From contig VBCL01000107.1 of NCBI GenBank assembly GCA_005888865.1, positions 1-21,993 of the forward strand: a DNA stretch of 21,993 nucleotides, in the 5' to 3' direction. Shown here piece by piece: positions 1 to 8,048 of this stretch. The position numbers were made by a program, and so were the translations under genes. The notes under the pieces were generated by a model, which ran no database searches, was not told the DNA's origin, and saw nothing but the letters and a program-made list of their open reading frames with translations. The stretch comes from Betaproteobacteria bacterium. Lineage in GTDB: Bacteria > Pseudomonadota > Gammaproteobacteria > Burkholderiales > Casimicrobiaceae. Every line of letters starts with the position of its first letter. Within the stretch, counting starts at the first letter, position 1.

Positions 1-677
1 ATGTTGCCCAGCACGTCGACGGTGCTGAATACGCGGTGCAATCCGGGTGTCGCGTCCTCGATGTAGGAAAACGGCGGCGAGGCCATGTGACTGTTGATCT
101 CGCTTCTGCCCGAGAGCATGACCGTAAGCGCCTCGGGATGGGGCAGTGCGACCGTGATCGGATCGAGCCTGGCGTAATCGGTGTCGCCGAACTCCTTCGC
201 GGCCGCCATGTGCAGGAGCACGGCGGGAAGAGAAGTCTTGATGCCCGGCACGGCGATCCGATCCTTGTCGCTGAAGTCCTTCAGCGTCCTGACGTTCGGA
301 TTTCGCGTCATGAGATAGATCGACGACGAGCTCATGCCCGAAAGCCCGCGGACCTCGAGCGCAGGATTGTCCTTCGCCTTGGCCCACAGCGTCAGGAACC
401 CCGCCACGCCGATCGACGCGATGTCGAGCGCGCCCGCGAGCATCGCATCGTTGATGACATTGCCACCGTCGAGCACCTTGTAGTCGGCGCGGACTTCACC
501 GAGACCCGCTGCCCGCGCGTGCTTTTCGACGAGCTTCTCGCTCTCCATGATCATCAGCGGCAGATACAGCACGCCGTAACCGTGCGAGATCCGCACCTCG
601 GAGACTTCGGCGCGCGCGCTTGCGGTCCAGGCAAGGAGCACGACGATGGCGATCGTGCGCATGACGCGACGCTGCAT
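1..677 (-). CDS. ABC transporter substrate-binding protein (SsuA/NMT1-like), 3' end outside window
   Basis: Only the first 225 codons are present; the gene runs off the left edge. The translation begins MQRRVMRTIAIVVLLAWTAS, a typical Sec signal peptide with likely cleavage after ASARA at about residue 23. The mature part has features of the nitrate/sulfonate/thiamine-precursor binding family: an early ISHGYGVLYLPLMI strand and helix, LDGGNVINDAMLAGALDIAS at about 69-88, and a hinge-like RIAVPGIKTSLPAV segment. Such proteins bind small organic or inorganic anions in the periplasm for an ABC importer; the ligand cannot be read from this fragment. Start 677 is chosen because AGGA lies 7 bases upstream; an in-frame ATG at 662 would cut into the signal peptide. 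It begins 31 bases after lipA, so it may be co-transcribed, but there is no functional reason to link it with lipoate. The permease and ATPase genes are not visible. Confidence 0.82.
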   Translation of the reverse strand, partial: MQRRVMRTIAIVVLLAWTASARAEVSEVRISHGYGVLYLPLMIMESEKLVEKHARAAGLGEVRADYKVLDGGNVINDAMLAGALDIASIGVAGFLTLWAKAKDNPALEVRGLSGMSSSSIYLMTRNPNVRTLKDFSDKDRIAVPGIKTSLPAVLLHMAAAKEFGDTDYARLDPITVALPHPEALTVMLSGRSEINSHMASPPFSYIEDATPGLHRVFSTVDVLGN

Positions 678-708
678 CGCGGTTTCCTGGCGCTTGGAGA
701 ACAGAGAC

Positions 709-1680
709 TCAGCCGACGGCGTGGTCGGCGGCATCGGCCTGCTGATCGGCGTGATACGACGAGCGCACCAGCGCGCCGACGGCAGCGTGGCGGAAGCCCA
801 GCGCATACGCTTCGCGCTCGAACATCGCGAAGGTGTCCGGGTGCACGTAGCGCAGCACCGGCAGGTGGCCGGCGGTCGGCTGAAGGTACTGGCCGAGAGT
901 CAGCATGTCGATCGCGTGCCCGCGCATGTCGCGCATCACGGCCAGGATCTCCTGATCGGTCTCGCCCAGCCCCACCATCAGCCCCGACTTGGTCGGGATG
1001 TGCGGGAACCGGCGCTTGAATTCCGCGAGAAGGCGAAGGGAATGCGCGTAGTCCGAGCCCGGCCGCGCCTGCTTGTACAGCCGCGGCACGGTCTCGAGAT
1101 TGTGGTTCATCACGTCGGGCGGCGCCTCGGACAGGACGTCGAGGGCGCGCTCGAGGCGGCCACGAAAATCCGGCACCAGGATCTCGATCCGCGTGGCGGG
1201 CGAGATCTCGCGCACCTTGCGGATGCAATCCCGGAAATGCCCCGCGCCGCCATCGCGCAAGTCATCGCGATCCACGCTGGTGACCACGACGTACGAGAGC
1301 CTGAGGGCGGCGATCGTCTTGGCGAGATTCAGAGGCTCGTCGGGGTCGAGCGGCAGCGGACGGCCATGCGCGACGTCGCAGAACGGACAACGCCGCGTGC
1401 AGACATCGCCCATGATCATGAAGGTCGCCGTCCCCTTGCCGAAGCATTCGCCGATGTTCGGACAGGAGGCTTCCTCGCACACCGTGTGCAGATGGTGCTC
1501 GCGCAGGATCTGCTTGATCTCGTGGAAGCGCGGGCTCGATGGCGCGCGCACGCGGATCCAGTCGGGCTTTTTCAGCCGCTCGGCGACAACGACCTTGACA
1601 GGGATGCGCGCGGTCTTGGCTTCGCCCTTGTGCTTGATTCCGGGCGCGTTGGCCGGGATCGCCGTCGGGATGTCGCTCAC
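709..1680 (-). CDS. lipA: Lipoyl synthase
   Basis: LipA is a radical-SAM enzyme that inserts two sulfurs into the octanoyl chain on lipoyl carrier domains such as GcvH, completing lipoate assembly in the cytoplasm. All hallmarks are present in this 323-residue protein. The auxiliary Fe-S cluster motif CEEASCPNIGEC gives C68, C73 and C79. The radical-SAM motif CTRRCPFC gives C94, C98 and C101. The C-terminal RSSY (306-309) supplies the serine ligand of the auxiliary cluster. The GTG start at 1680 is chosen because GTGA overlaps the lipB stop codon by 4 bases and GGAG lies 8 bases upstream. A longer reading frame reaching 1752 would lie inside lipB and adds unconserved residues. The length fits the family. 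The gene is translationally coupled to lipB, and its product could modify the GcvH encoded 9 kb away. Confidence 0.97.
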   Translation of the reverse strand: MSDIPTAIPANAPGIKHKGEAKTARIPVKVVVAERLKKPDWIRVRAPSSPRFHEIKQILREHHLHTVCEEASCPNIGECFGKGTATFMIMGDVCTRRCPFCDVAHGRPLPLDPDEPLNLAKTIAALRLSYVVVTSVDRDDLRDGGAGHFRDCIRKVREISPATRIEILVPDFRGRLERALDVLSEAPPDVMNHNLETVPRLYKQARPGSDYAHSLRLLAEFKRRFPHIPTKSGLMVGLGETDQEILAVMRDMRGHAIDMLTLGQYLQPTAGHLPVLRYVHPDTFAMFEREAYALGFRHAAVGALVRSSYHADQQADAADHAVG

Positions 1681-2318
1681 GCTGCGTGCTCCGGGGTCAA
1701 GTGCGTCGCAAGAATCGGCGCGAGATCGGCGCCAGCTTCGTCCACGGTGCATCCAACGCCGAAATCGGCGAGCTGCGTGACCGCGAGCCCAGGATAGCCG
1801 CAGGGATCGATATCGGCGAAAGGGGAGAGGTCCATGGCGACGTTGACGGAGAGGCCGTGGTAGGTACAGCCGTTGCGCACTCGCAGGCCCAGTGCAGCGA
1901 TCTTGGCTTCGAGCCCGCCGGAGCGCGCATACACGCCGGGGGCGGACGGCTTTCCGTACGCGGAAATGTCGAACGACTCAAGCCATTCTATCACGCCCGC
2001 TTCGAGCCTTCGGACCATGCCCCGAACGCCTAAGCCCGCGCGCCTGAGGTCGAGCAGCACGTAGACGACGAGCTGTCCCGGGCCGTGATAGGTTACCTGA
2101 CCGCCCCGATCGATCTTGAGCACCGGAATGCCATTCTCGCGCAGAACGTGCTCGCGCCGCCCGGCAAGGCCGAGGGTATAGACCGGCTCGTGCTCGGTCA
2201 GCCAGATCTCGTCCGCGGTATCAGCGGCACGCGCCCCCGTGAAATCCTGCATCGCGCGCCACGTCAGCGCGCAATCGGTCCGGCCGAGCTGCCGCGTGAT
2301 CCACGTCGAAGCGCTCAT
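1677..2318 (-). CDS. lipB: Octanoyl-[ACP]:protein N-octanoyltransferase
   Basis: LipB moves octanoate from acyl carrier protein to the lysine of lipoyl domains, providing the substrate for LipA. The 213-residue product matches the family in length and motifs. It has RGGQVTYHGPGQLVVY starting at residue 71, the lysine of the catalytic dyad at K139 (LEAKIAALG), HGLSVNV at 154-160, and the acyl-thioester cysteine C173 in DPCGYPGL. The stop codon overlaps the lipA GTG start (GTGA), showing coupling. ybeD lies 66 bases upstream in the same direction, the usual partner order. Nothing is missing or unusual in the catalytic residues. Confidence 0.97.
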   Translation of the reverse strand: MSASTWITRQLGRTDCALTWRAMQDFTGARAADTADEIWLTEHEPVYTLGLAGRREHVLRENGIPVLKIDRGGQVTYHGPGQLVVYVLLDLRRAGLGVRGMVRRLEAGVIEWLESFDISAYGKPSAPGVYARSGGLEAKIAALGLRVRNGCTYHGLSVNVAMDLSPFADIDPCGYPGLAVTQLADFGVGCTVDEAGADLAPILATHLTPEHAA

Positions 2319-2384
2319 CGCAGGGGCACGGAAAAGCGAGATGGAGGGGCGACGTGGTGGGCGTGCGCTGCGCCCTTCCCGACG

Positions 2385-2654
2385 CTACAGCACCATCGTG
2401 ACCATCGGATGGCCGGAGAGCTCGCGATACAGAGCGTCGAGCTGCTCGCGCGAGGTCGCGTTGACCGTGCAGGTCAGCGACAGGTACCTGCCCTCGCGCG
2501 ATGCGCGCATCTCCATCGACGCGCTGTCGAAGTCCGGTGCATGACGCAGCACGACTTCGAGGACCGTCTGAGCGAACCCGTCCTCCGTGCGGCCGACGAT
2601 CTTCATCGGGAACACGCAAGGGAATTCGAGTAGCGTCTCGGTGGGCATTTGCAT
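2385..2654 (-). CDS. ybeD: YbeD/DUF493 family protein
   Basis: A small 89-residue protein of the UPF0250/DUF493 family, which has an ACT-like alpha-beta fold. Its biochemical role is not firmly established, but in proteobacteria the gene is commonly found beside lipB, as here. Visible family features are LLEFPCVFPMKIVG near the N-terminus, a central strand region (REGRYLSLTCTV), and a C-terminal RELSGHPMVTMVL. The start could be 2654 or the in-frame ATG at 2648; neither has a Shine-Dalgarno sequence. A TATAAG hexamer at 2664-2659 would put the transcript start almost on the ATG. The cfa stop is only 41 bases upstream, so read-through from cfa is also possible. Confidence 0.93.
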   Translation of the reverse strand: MQMPTETLLEFPCVFPMKIVGRTEDGFAQTVLEVVLRHAPDFDSASMEMRASREGRYLSLTCTVNATSREQLDALYRELSGHPMVTMVL

Positions 2655-2658
2655 CGGA

Positions 2659-2664
2659 CTTATA
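2659..2664 (-). promoter_or_regulatory. Candidate -10 hexamer TATAAG before ybeD
   Basis: The minus strand reads TATAAG 5 bases before the ybeD ATG. A weak -35 (TTGCGA, 2689-2684) lies 19 bases upstream. If used, the transcript would start within a base or two of the start codon and be leaderless, consistent with the lack of any ribosome binding site. No experimental support. Confidence 0.35.
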
Positions 2665-2695
2665 TGTGGCCGCCGTGACGGTTTCGCAACCCGGA

Positions 2696-3901
2696 TCAGG
2701 GCCGGTACATGTACTCCCGGGTCGGCGGGTGCGGCAGGCGCCCGTCGGGGAAGGGCTTGCCCGCCAGCAGCTGGTAGATCGAGAGCCAGCCGCGGTCGAA
2801 CGCGTGCGCCGACCCGGCGAGATAGATGCGCCAGATGCGGAAGCGCTCCTCGCCGACTTCCCGCCGCGCCACCTCCGAGTTGGCCTCGAGCCGGTCGGTC
2901 CAGTGCCAGAGCGTGCGCGCGTAGTGCTCGCGTAGCGCCTCGGCGTCGATGAGCTCCAACCCATCCGCCGCGAGCCCCTGGATCACTCTCGAGACATGGG
3001 CAAGCTGGCCGCCCGGGAACACGTATTCCTCGACGAAATCCCCGATCCCGCTGCCCAAGCTCGTGCCGCCGAGCCAGTTATGGGTAATGCCGTGATTGAG
3101 CACCAGCCCACCGGGCTTGAGCAGACGTCGTATCTTGCCGAAGTAGCGCCGGTAGTTGCCGATCCCGACGTGCTCGAACATGCCGACGCTGGCGATCTTG
3201 TCGTACAGCGGGGCCGCGGGCAGGTCGAGATAGTCCCGAAGCTCGACGCGGACGCGTTTCTCCAGACCGGCCTCCTTGATCCGGGCCGTGACGTGATCGT
3301 ACTGGTTGCGCGACAGCGTGATCCCGGTCGCATTCACGCCGTACGCTTGCGCCGCGCGCAGGATCAATGCGCCCCAGCCGCAGCCGATGTCGAGAAATTC
3401 CTGTCCCGGCTCGAGCATCAGCTTGCGGCAGATGTGATCGAGTTTCTGCGTCTGCGCTTCTTCCAGCGTGTCCGCGTCGTTGCGGAAGTAGGCGCACGAA
3501 TAAACCATGCGCCGGTCGAGCCACAGACCATAGAATGCGTTGGAAACATCGTAGTGATGCTGGATGTTCGCCTGATTGCTTCGCTGGCGATGGATCCAGT
3601 GCCGGGCGCGTGCAGCGAGGCGCTCGCGGCCGTGTGTAATTCCGCCGACCAGGGCTTCGGCAATGCCGAGGACACGGCGGGCGCCACCGCTGAAGTCGAG
3701 GTCGTTGCGAACGTACGCTCGTGCGAGCGCGCCGAGCTCGGGAGACGCCAGCGCCTTCAGCCCCCGCCAGGTGCGGGCATACACGTCGACTTCGGGCCTT
3801 TCCGAAAGGGCGACGCGGCCGCCATCCGGAAGTACGAGGGCGACGGGGATATCACGCCCGCCGTAACGGCTGGCGATGATCCGCGTTAGCGGGCGGGACA
3901 T
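2696..3901 (-). CDS. cfa: Cyclopropane-fatty-acyl-phospholipid synthase
   Basis: Cfa uses S-adenosylmethionine to add a methylene bridge across double bonds of membrane phospholipid acyl chains, usually as cells enter stationary phase or meet acid stress. The 401-residue protein has an N-terminal lipid-binding region (about 1-105), then HHYDVSNAFYGLWL (115-128). YSCAYF carries C136, equivalent to the active-site cysteine. The SAM-binding loop is LDIGCGWGAL (170-179). The residues that bind the active-site bicarbonate in the E. coli enzyme are matched by C136, E243 (MFEHVG), H270 (NHGI) and Y293 (EEYVFPGG). The C-terminus YLAGSAHAFDRGWLSIYQLL is also typical. It is divergent from the flavin reductase gene with 169 bp between. 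Its placement between dat and ybeD is unusual for that gene block. SAM-dependent methyltransferases of related function, such as fatty-acid C-methylases, remain a less likely alternative. Confidence 0.93.
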   Translation of the reverse strand: MSRPLTRIIASRYGGRDIPVALVLPDGGRVALSERPEVDVYARTWRGLKALASPELGALARAYVRNDLDFSGGARRVLGIAEALVGGITHGRERLAARARHWIHRQRSNQANIQHHYDVSNAFYGLWLDRRMVYSCAYFRNDADTLEEAQTQKLDHICRKLMLEPGQEFLDIGCGWGALILRAAQAYGVNATGITLSRNQYDHVTARIKEAGLEKRVRVELRDYLDLPAAPLYDKIASVGMFEHVGIGNYRRYFGKIRRLLKPGGLVLNHGITHNWLGGTSLGSGIGDFVEEYVFPGGQLAHVSRVIQGLAADGLELIDAEALREHYARTLWHWTDRLEANSEVARREVGEERFRIWRIYLAGSAHAFDRGWLSIYQLLAGKPFPDGRLPHPPTREYMYRP

Positions 3902-3939
3902 GCGCGGGTCTCGCTACGTTCGGAAGTGGGGAACCTCCG

Positions 3940-3948
3940 ATTTTAGCA
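3940..3948 (-). promoter_or_regulatory. Candidate extended -10 promoter for cfa
   Basis: The minus strand reads TGCTAAAAT, an extended -10 element with TAAAAT matching consensus at five of six positions. No good -35 is present, as expected for extended -10 promoters. Transcription would begin near 3933, leaving about 32 bases of leader before the cfa ATG at 3901. Confidence 0.4.
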
Positions 3949-3983
3949 GCCCTCGGGTGCCGAGCATATCCGTGCGGTTGCTG

Positions 3984-4036
3984 GTGCCGCCGCGCTTTGA
4001 CACGTCGCCGCCTTGCCCCCTAAGATGCGGCGGCAC
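3984..4036. repeat. 10-bp perfect inverted repeat bracketing a promoter
   Basis: GTGCCGCCGC at 3984-3993 is exactly complementary to GCGGCGGCAC at 4027-4036. The arms flank the -35/-10 pair of the plus-strand promoter. They could be paired operator half-sites or a cruciform; a transcript hairpin is less likely because the left arm lies upstream of the predicted start site. Confidence 0.6.
3997..4026 (+). promoter_or_regulatory. Sigma-70-type promoter for the flavin reductase gene
   Basis: A perfect -35 TTGACA (3997-4002) is followed after 18 bases by TAAGAT (4021-4026, four of six matches). The start site would be near 4033, about 38 bases before the ATG at 4071. It sits between the arms of the inverted repeat, a natural place for a repressor. 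Confidence 0.55.
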
Positions 4037-4070
4037 TTGTCCGCCTTGAGCCGCGGCGCGGTGCGCGACG

Positions 4071-4589
4071 ATGCCGACCCACGAGCGTAAACGCCCCGCC
4101 ATCGCCGAGCGGCAGTTCCGCGACGCTATGGCGCAATTCGCGACCGGCGTCACGATCATCACCGCCCCCGCAACGCATGGGTTCGTGGGCTTCACCGCCA
4201 ATTCGTTCAACTCGGTATCGCTCGATCCGCCGCTCGTCATCTGGAGCCTTGCTCTGCGCTCGCGCAGCCTCGACGCCTTCGAGGCGGCCAAGTATTACGC
4301 CGTCAACATGCTCGCGTACGACCAGCTCGACCTGGCGCGGCGCTTCTCTCGTCCGCATTCCGATCGCTTCGCCGGCGTGGCCTTTCGCCTTGGCGATGCC
4401 GGCGCGCCGCTGATCGAGGGCAGCGCGGCATGGCTCGAATGCCGGCATCACGCGCTGCACCCGGCGGGCGATCACATGCTGTTCATTGGCGAGGTCCTGG
4501 CCTCCGCCCATCGCAACGTGCCTCCGCTGCTGTGGCACGGCGGCCGGTACCGAGTCGGCGACGCGCACAAGCCGCGCCGAACCGAGTGA
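4071..4589 (+). CDS. Flavin reductase-like domain protein (FMN-binding split barrel)
   Basis: A 172-residue protein of the flavin reductase-like family, in which a split-barrel domain binds FMN and often uses NAD(P)H to supply reduced flavin to a partner monooxygenase. Family signatures include FRDAMAQFATGVTIIT (17-32), GFTANSFNSVSLDPPLVIWS in the FMN-binding region, YAVNMLAYDQ (HpaC-like proteins have FxVNVL), and a C-terminal GEVLASAH...PLLWHGGRYR. It is the only plus-strand protein gene in the window, divergent from cfa and convergent with dat (21 bases between stop codons). No monooxygenase gene is nearby, so the partner and substrate are unknown. No clear ribosome binding site precedes 4071; a later ATG at 4128 would delete conserved residues and is rejected. 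Confidence 0.87.
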   Translation: MPTHERKRPAIAERQFRDAMAQFATGVTIITAPATHGFVGFTANSFNSVSLDPPLVIWSLALRSRSLDAFEAAKYYAVNMLAYDQLDLARRFSRPHSDRFAGVAFRLGDAGAPLIEGSAAWLECRHHALHPAGDHMLFIGEVLASAHRNVPPLLWHGGRYRVGDAHKPRRTE

Positions 4590-4610
4590 AGCTCAGCGCC
4601 CGTCATCGTT

Positions 4611-5462
4611 TCAGGCGGGGACGCGTGCCCTGGGCTTGCTCGATTGGAACAAGCGATACATTTCGCGATAGACCGGCCCGGGCTTTCCGCCGGCGAAAGG
4701 TTTCCCGTCGAGCGTGGTCACCGCCAGCACTTCCTTGGTCGACGAGGAAAGCCACATCTCGTCGGCGGCGAGGGCCTCCTGCCGGGTGACGGGCCGGATT
4801 TCGAATGGCAGGCCTCCGTCGCGCGCGAGCTCCAGGGTCGCGTCGTAGGTGATTCCCGGCAGAATCAGGTTGTCCTTGGGCGGCGCGACGATTCTGCCGC
4901 GATTCACGATGAGCACGTTCGAGGCCGAGGCCTCGGTCAGATACCCGTCGCGGAAAAGCACGGTTTCGACCGCGCCGCGATCGACTGCGAGCTGGCGCGC
5001 GAGAACGTTGCCGAGCAGCGAGATGGTCTTCAAGTCGCAGTGCAGCCAGCGTTCGTCGGCGGCGGTGACGACGGGAACCCCGCCCTCGATCTGCTCGCGG
5101 GTGAGCACCGGCAGCGGATTGCTCATCATGAACACGGTGGGCACCGCATCGGGCGGGAACGCGTGATCGCGCTTCGCGGCACCCCGCGTCACCTGTAAGT
5201 ACACGCCCTGATCGTCGAACGGCTGACGCGCGATCACTTCGCGGATGATCGCTTCCCATTGCTCGTCACGGCAAGGGTTGGCCAGCCGGATGCCGTCGAG
5301 GCTGCGCTGCAGGCGCACCAGATGCTGGGGTAGCCGATAGGGCTCGCGCTGATAGACCGGGATGAGCTCATACACGCCGTCACCGTAGATGAAGCCGCGA
5401 TCGAGCACGGAGACCCGAGCCTCCCCGATCGGGAGGTACTGGCCGTTCAGATAGACCGTCAT
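4611..5462 (-). CDS. dat: D-amino-acid transaminase (class IV PLP aminotransferase)
   Basis: A 283-residue fold-type IV PLP enzyme, most like D-alanine transaminase. It would interconvert D-alanine plus 2-oxoglutarate with pyruvate plus D-glutamate in the cytoplasm. Key residues fall where the Bacillus enzyme has them: the Schiff-base lysine K145 in HCDLKTISLLGNVLA and the pyridine-nitrogen glutamate E178 in LTEASASNV. The N-terminus (YLNGQYLPIGEARVSVLDRG) and YGDGVYE are family motifs. Start 5462 has GAGG five bases upstream. The reading frame is open to 5990, but that part overlaps dacC and is not conserved. It starts 26 bases after dacC ends, so the two are probably co-transcribed. Branched-chain aminotransferase and ADC lyase are relatives, but position and motifs favour dat. 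In related genomes it is usually followed directly by ybeD-lipB-lipA; here cfa and a reductase intervene. Confidence 0.92.
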   Translation of the reverse strand: MTVYLNGQYLPIGEARVSVLDRGFIYGDGVYELIPVYQREPYRLPQHLVRLQRSLDGIRLANPCRDEQWEAIIREVIARQPFDDQGVYLQVTRGAAKRDHAFPPDAVPTVFMMSNPLPVLTREQIEGGVPVVTAADERWLHCDLKTISLLGNVLARQLAVDRGAVETVLFRDGYLTEASASNVLIVNRGRIVAPPKDNLILPGITYDATLELARDGGLPFEIRPVTRQEALAADEMWLSSSTKEVLAVTTLDGKPFAGGKPGPVYREMYRLFQSSKPRARVPA

Positions 5463-5488
5463 CGTTACCTCGGTTTCCTTGTAGGTCG

Positions 5489-6643
5489 TCAGTGGAACCA
5501 CAGCCGCACGGTACCCCACATCCGGCCGAAGAACCCTGCGGGCTCGACTTCCGAGAGCGCCTGCAGCGGGTATTGGCCGATCGGCTTGTCGTCGAGGGTC
5601 ACCTTCACCACGCCGACCCGCTGTCCGAGGGTCACCGGCGCGATAAGCGGTTCGACCGCCTCCAACGTCAGCTTGAGCTTTGGGGCCTGGCCCTTCGGCA
5701 ACGTCACGTACTGATCGGCAACGAATCCCGCCGCAACCGAATCGGTGGCCCCTTTCCATACCTTCAATGCCGTCACCGACTGTCCGTTCTGGTAGAGCTG
5801 GACGGTATCGTAGAACTGGAACCCGTAGTTCAGGAGCTTCTGTGATTCGCTCGCCCGCGCTGCGTCCGAGCCCGCGCCCAGGACCACCGATACCAGGCGC
5901 CGGGGGCCGCGCTTGGCCGAGGCGATCAGGCAATAGCCTGCCGCGTCGGTGAAGCCGGTCTTCATTCCATCGACGAAGGGGTCGGTCCACAGCAGCCGGT
6001 TGCGGTTGGCCTGCGTGATGTTGTTGTAGCGGTACTCCTTGAGCGCATACAGTGGGTAATACTCCGGGAAATCCTTGATGATCGCGGCCGCGACGCGCGC
6101 GAGATCCGCGGCGCTCGACACGTGCTGCGGCGATGGCAGACCGGTGGCGTTGGAAAACCGCGTGTTTTTCATGCCCAGCCGCGTCGCCTCCTGGTTCATG
6201 CGCACGACGAAAGCCTCTTCCGAGCCGGAGACCGCCTCGGCGAGCGCGATCGCCGCGTCGTTGCCCGACTGAACGATCTCGCCGCGCAGAAGCTCGTCGA
6301 CCGAGACCGCCTTCTTAGGTTCGATGAACATCCTCGACCCTTCCGCGCGCCATGCCTTCTCCGATACGGTGACCATCTGCGAGGGCGTGAGCTCCTTGTC
6401 CTTCAGCGCCCGGAATGCGATGTACGCCGTCATCAGCTTGGTGAGCGACGCGGGTTCGCGCGGCTCGTCGGCGCCCTGCGCCACGAGCGTCTGCCCGCTC
6501 AGGGTGTCGACGAGCACATAAGCCTTGGCCGCGATCGGCGGCGGCGGCACGGCGGCCGCTGGCATCGTCTGCGCGAACACGCTGCCCGGTGCAGACGTGA
6601 GCACGAACGCGAGGAGGAGCCAGCGAGAGGGAGAACGGGACAT
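5489..6643 (-). CDS. dacC: D-alanyl-D-alanine carboxypeptidase (PBP5/6 family)
   Basis: A penicillin-binding protein of the serine DD-carboxypeptidase class, which removes the terminal D-alanine from peptidoglycan pentapeptides in the periplasm. The 384-residue precursor starts with a signal peptide (WLLLAFVLTSAPGSVFA, cleavage after residue 24). The three catalytic motifs are intact: S66-L-T-K69, S126-G-N128 and K228-T-G230. A beta-rich C-terminal domain follows (about 285-370). The protein ends in GFFGRMWGTVRLWFH, an amphipathic segment like the membrane anchor of PBP5/6. The gene has its own TATAAT element and lies upstream of dat. The symbol dacC follows usual betaproteobacterial annotation; dacA would be equally defensible. 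Confidence 0.94.
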   Translation of the reverse strand: MSRSPSRWLLLAFVLTSAPGSVFAQTMPAAAVPPPPIAAKAYVLVDTLSGQTLVAQGADEPREPASLTKLMTAYIAFRALKDKELTPSQMVTVSEKAWRAEGSRMFIEPKKAVSVDELLRGEIVQSGNDAAIALAEAVSGSEEAFVVRMNQEATRLGMKNTRFSNATGLPSPQHVSSAADLARVAAAIIKDFPEYYPLYALKEYRYNNITQANRNRLLWTDPFVDGMKTGFTDAAGYCLIASAKRGPRRLVSVVLGAGSDAARASESQKLLNYGFQFYDTVQLYQNGQSVTALKVWKGATDSVAAGFVADQYVTLPKGQAPKLKLTLEAVEPLIAPVTLGQRVGVVKVTLDDKPIGQYPLQALSEVEPAGFFGRMWGTVRLWFH

Positions 6644-6667
6644 CGGGAAACCGGCGTGCAGGGCGGC

Positions 6668-6673
6668 ATTATA
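6668..6673 (-). promoter_or_regulatory. -10 box TATAAT for dacC
   Basis: A perfect TATAAT (in GGGTATAATGCC on the minus strand) lies 24 bases before the dacC ATG. The -35 region is poor (GCAGCG or GTAGCA). The start site would be near 6661, with a leader of about 18 bases. It suggests that dacC-dat is transcribed separately from the gcv-dadA operon. Confidence 0.5.
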
Positions 6674-6795
6674 CCCGCGTCGCTCGGCGGCGCTGCTACG
6701 GTGCGATCAGCGCAACCGCGGCATCAGTGTCCGCCGTAAGGGGAGCTCCGACATCTGTGCTCACCGCCCCGATCCTGATGAGCGGTGGATCGCAG

Positions 6796-8048
6796 TCATC
6801 GGCGAAGAAAAGCGAAGTCGACATCGGGCCTTCGCCCCGACACGATCTCGGCGAGCGCTTTCCCGGAGCCGGCCGCCATGGTCCAGCCGAGCGTCCCGTG
6901 ACCGGAGTTGACGTACAGGTTGGAGTAGCGTGTGCTTCCAATCAGCGGCACGTTGGAAGGCGTGGCGGGCCGCAATCCGGTCCAGCACTCCGCGCGTTCC
7001 GACTTGACCGCGTCACCGAACCACTCGACCGCGCGCAAGGTCAGCGCGTCACAACGCAGCGCATTGAGCTCGAGGTTGTAGCCGGCGAGCTCCGCAGTCC
7101 CCGCGACACGCAGCCGGTCACCCAAGCGGGTGAACACGATCTTCTTGGCGTCGTCGGTGATGCTGATCGTCGGGACACGCGAAGCATCGAGGATCGGCAG
7201 CGTCACCGAGTAGCCCTTCGCGGGGTAGATGAGCATATGGACGCCGATCGGGTCGAGGAGCTTCGGCGTGTAGCTGGACAGGCATACGACATACGCATCG
7301 GCCGCGAGCACTTCCTTGCGGTTGTCCTCGTTGACGGTGCGCACGCCGCACACGGCGCCACCCGCGATCGCCAACGATTCGACGGTGACGCCAAAGCGAA
7401 ACGCGACACCGCGAGTAGCACTAAGTGCGGCGAGCGCCTCGGTGAACTTCCGCGCATCCCCGGTCTCGTCGGTTGATGTGTAGGTGCCGCCGACGATCCA
7501 GTCACGTCGAGCGGAGAGGGCAGGCTCGAGCGCCACGCACTCTTGAGGGGTTTTCACCTCGCGTGCGATGCCGTAGCGGCGCACCAGCTGGGCCGCATGC
7601 GTGGCATCCTCGAAGCCTTCCCGGTCGGTATAGACCTGCAGGATGCCCCGCTGCAGCGCGTCGTACGCGATTCCGGTCGCTGCACGGAGCTCCGAGAGCG
7701 CGGCGCCCGAGTACTTGCTGATCGCGAGAATCTGCAGCATGTTGCGCCGGGTCCGCGACGGGAGGCATTCGATCAGGAACTGGATCCCCCAGCGCCACTG
7801 ATGCCAGTCGAGCCGCGGCCGGAAAAGCAGCGGGGCGTCGGGTTGTCCCAACCAACGCAGGATCTTGAGCGGCGCGCCAGGATTCGCCCACGGTTCGACA
7901 TGCGATACCGAGATCTGACCGCCATTGGCGAACGAGGTCTCCTGCCCGGCCGCGCTTTGCCGTTCGACAACCGTCACCTCGTGGCCCGCCTCGCGCAGAA
8001 ACCAGGCCGCGGTCGTACCGATGACGCCCGCGCCGAGGACAAGAACCT

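Noticed and set aside
646..1797. Long plus-strand open frame opposite lipA and lipB
   Set aside because: It is antisense to clearly conserved genes; long antisense frames are expected at this GC content and the translation is Arg/His-rich with no family features.
5463..5990. N-terminal extension of dat to 5990
   Set aside because: The extension overlaps the conserved C-terminal part of dacC in another frame; the ATG at 5462 has a ribosome binding site and matches the family N-terminus.
6696..6824. 42-codon minus-strand frame overlapping the 3' end of dadA
   Set aside because: No ribosome binding site and no recognisable product; most likely chance, though it fills part of the dadA-dacC gap.
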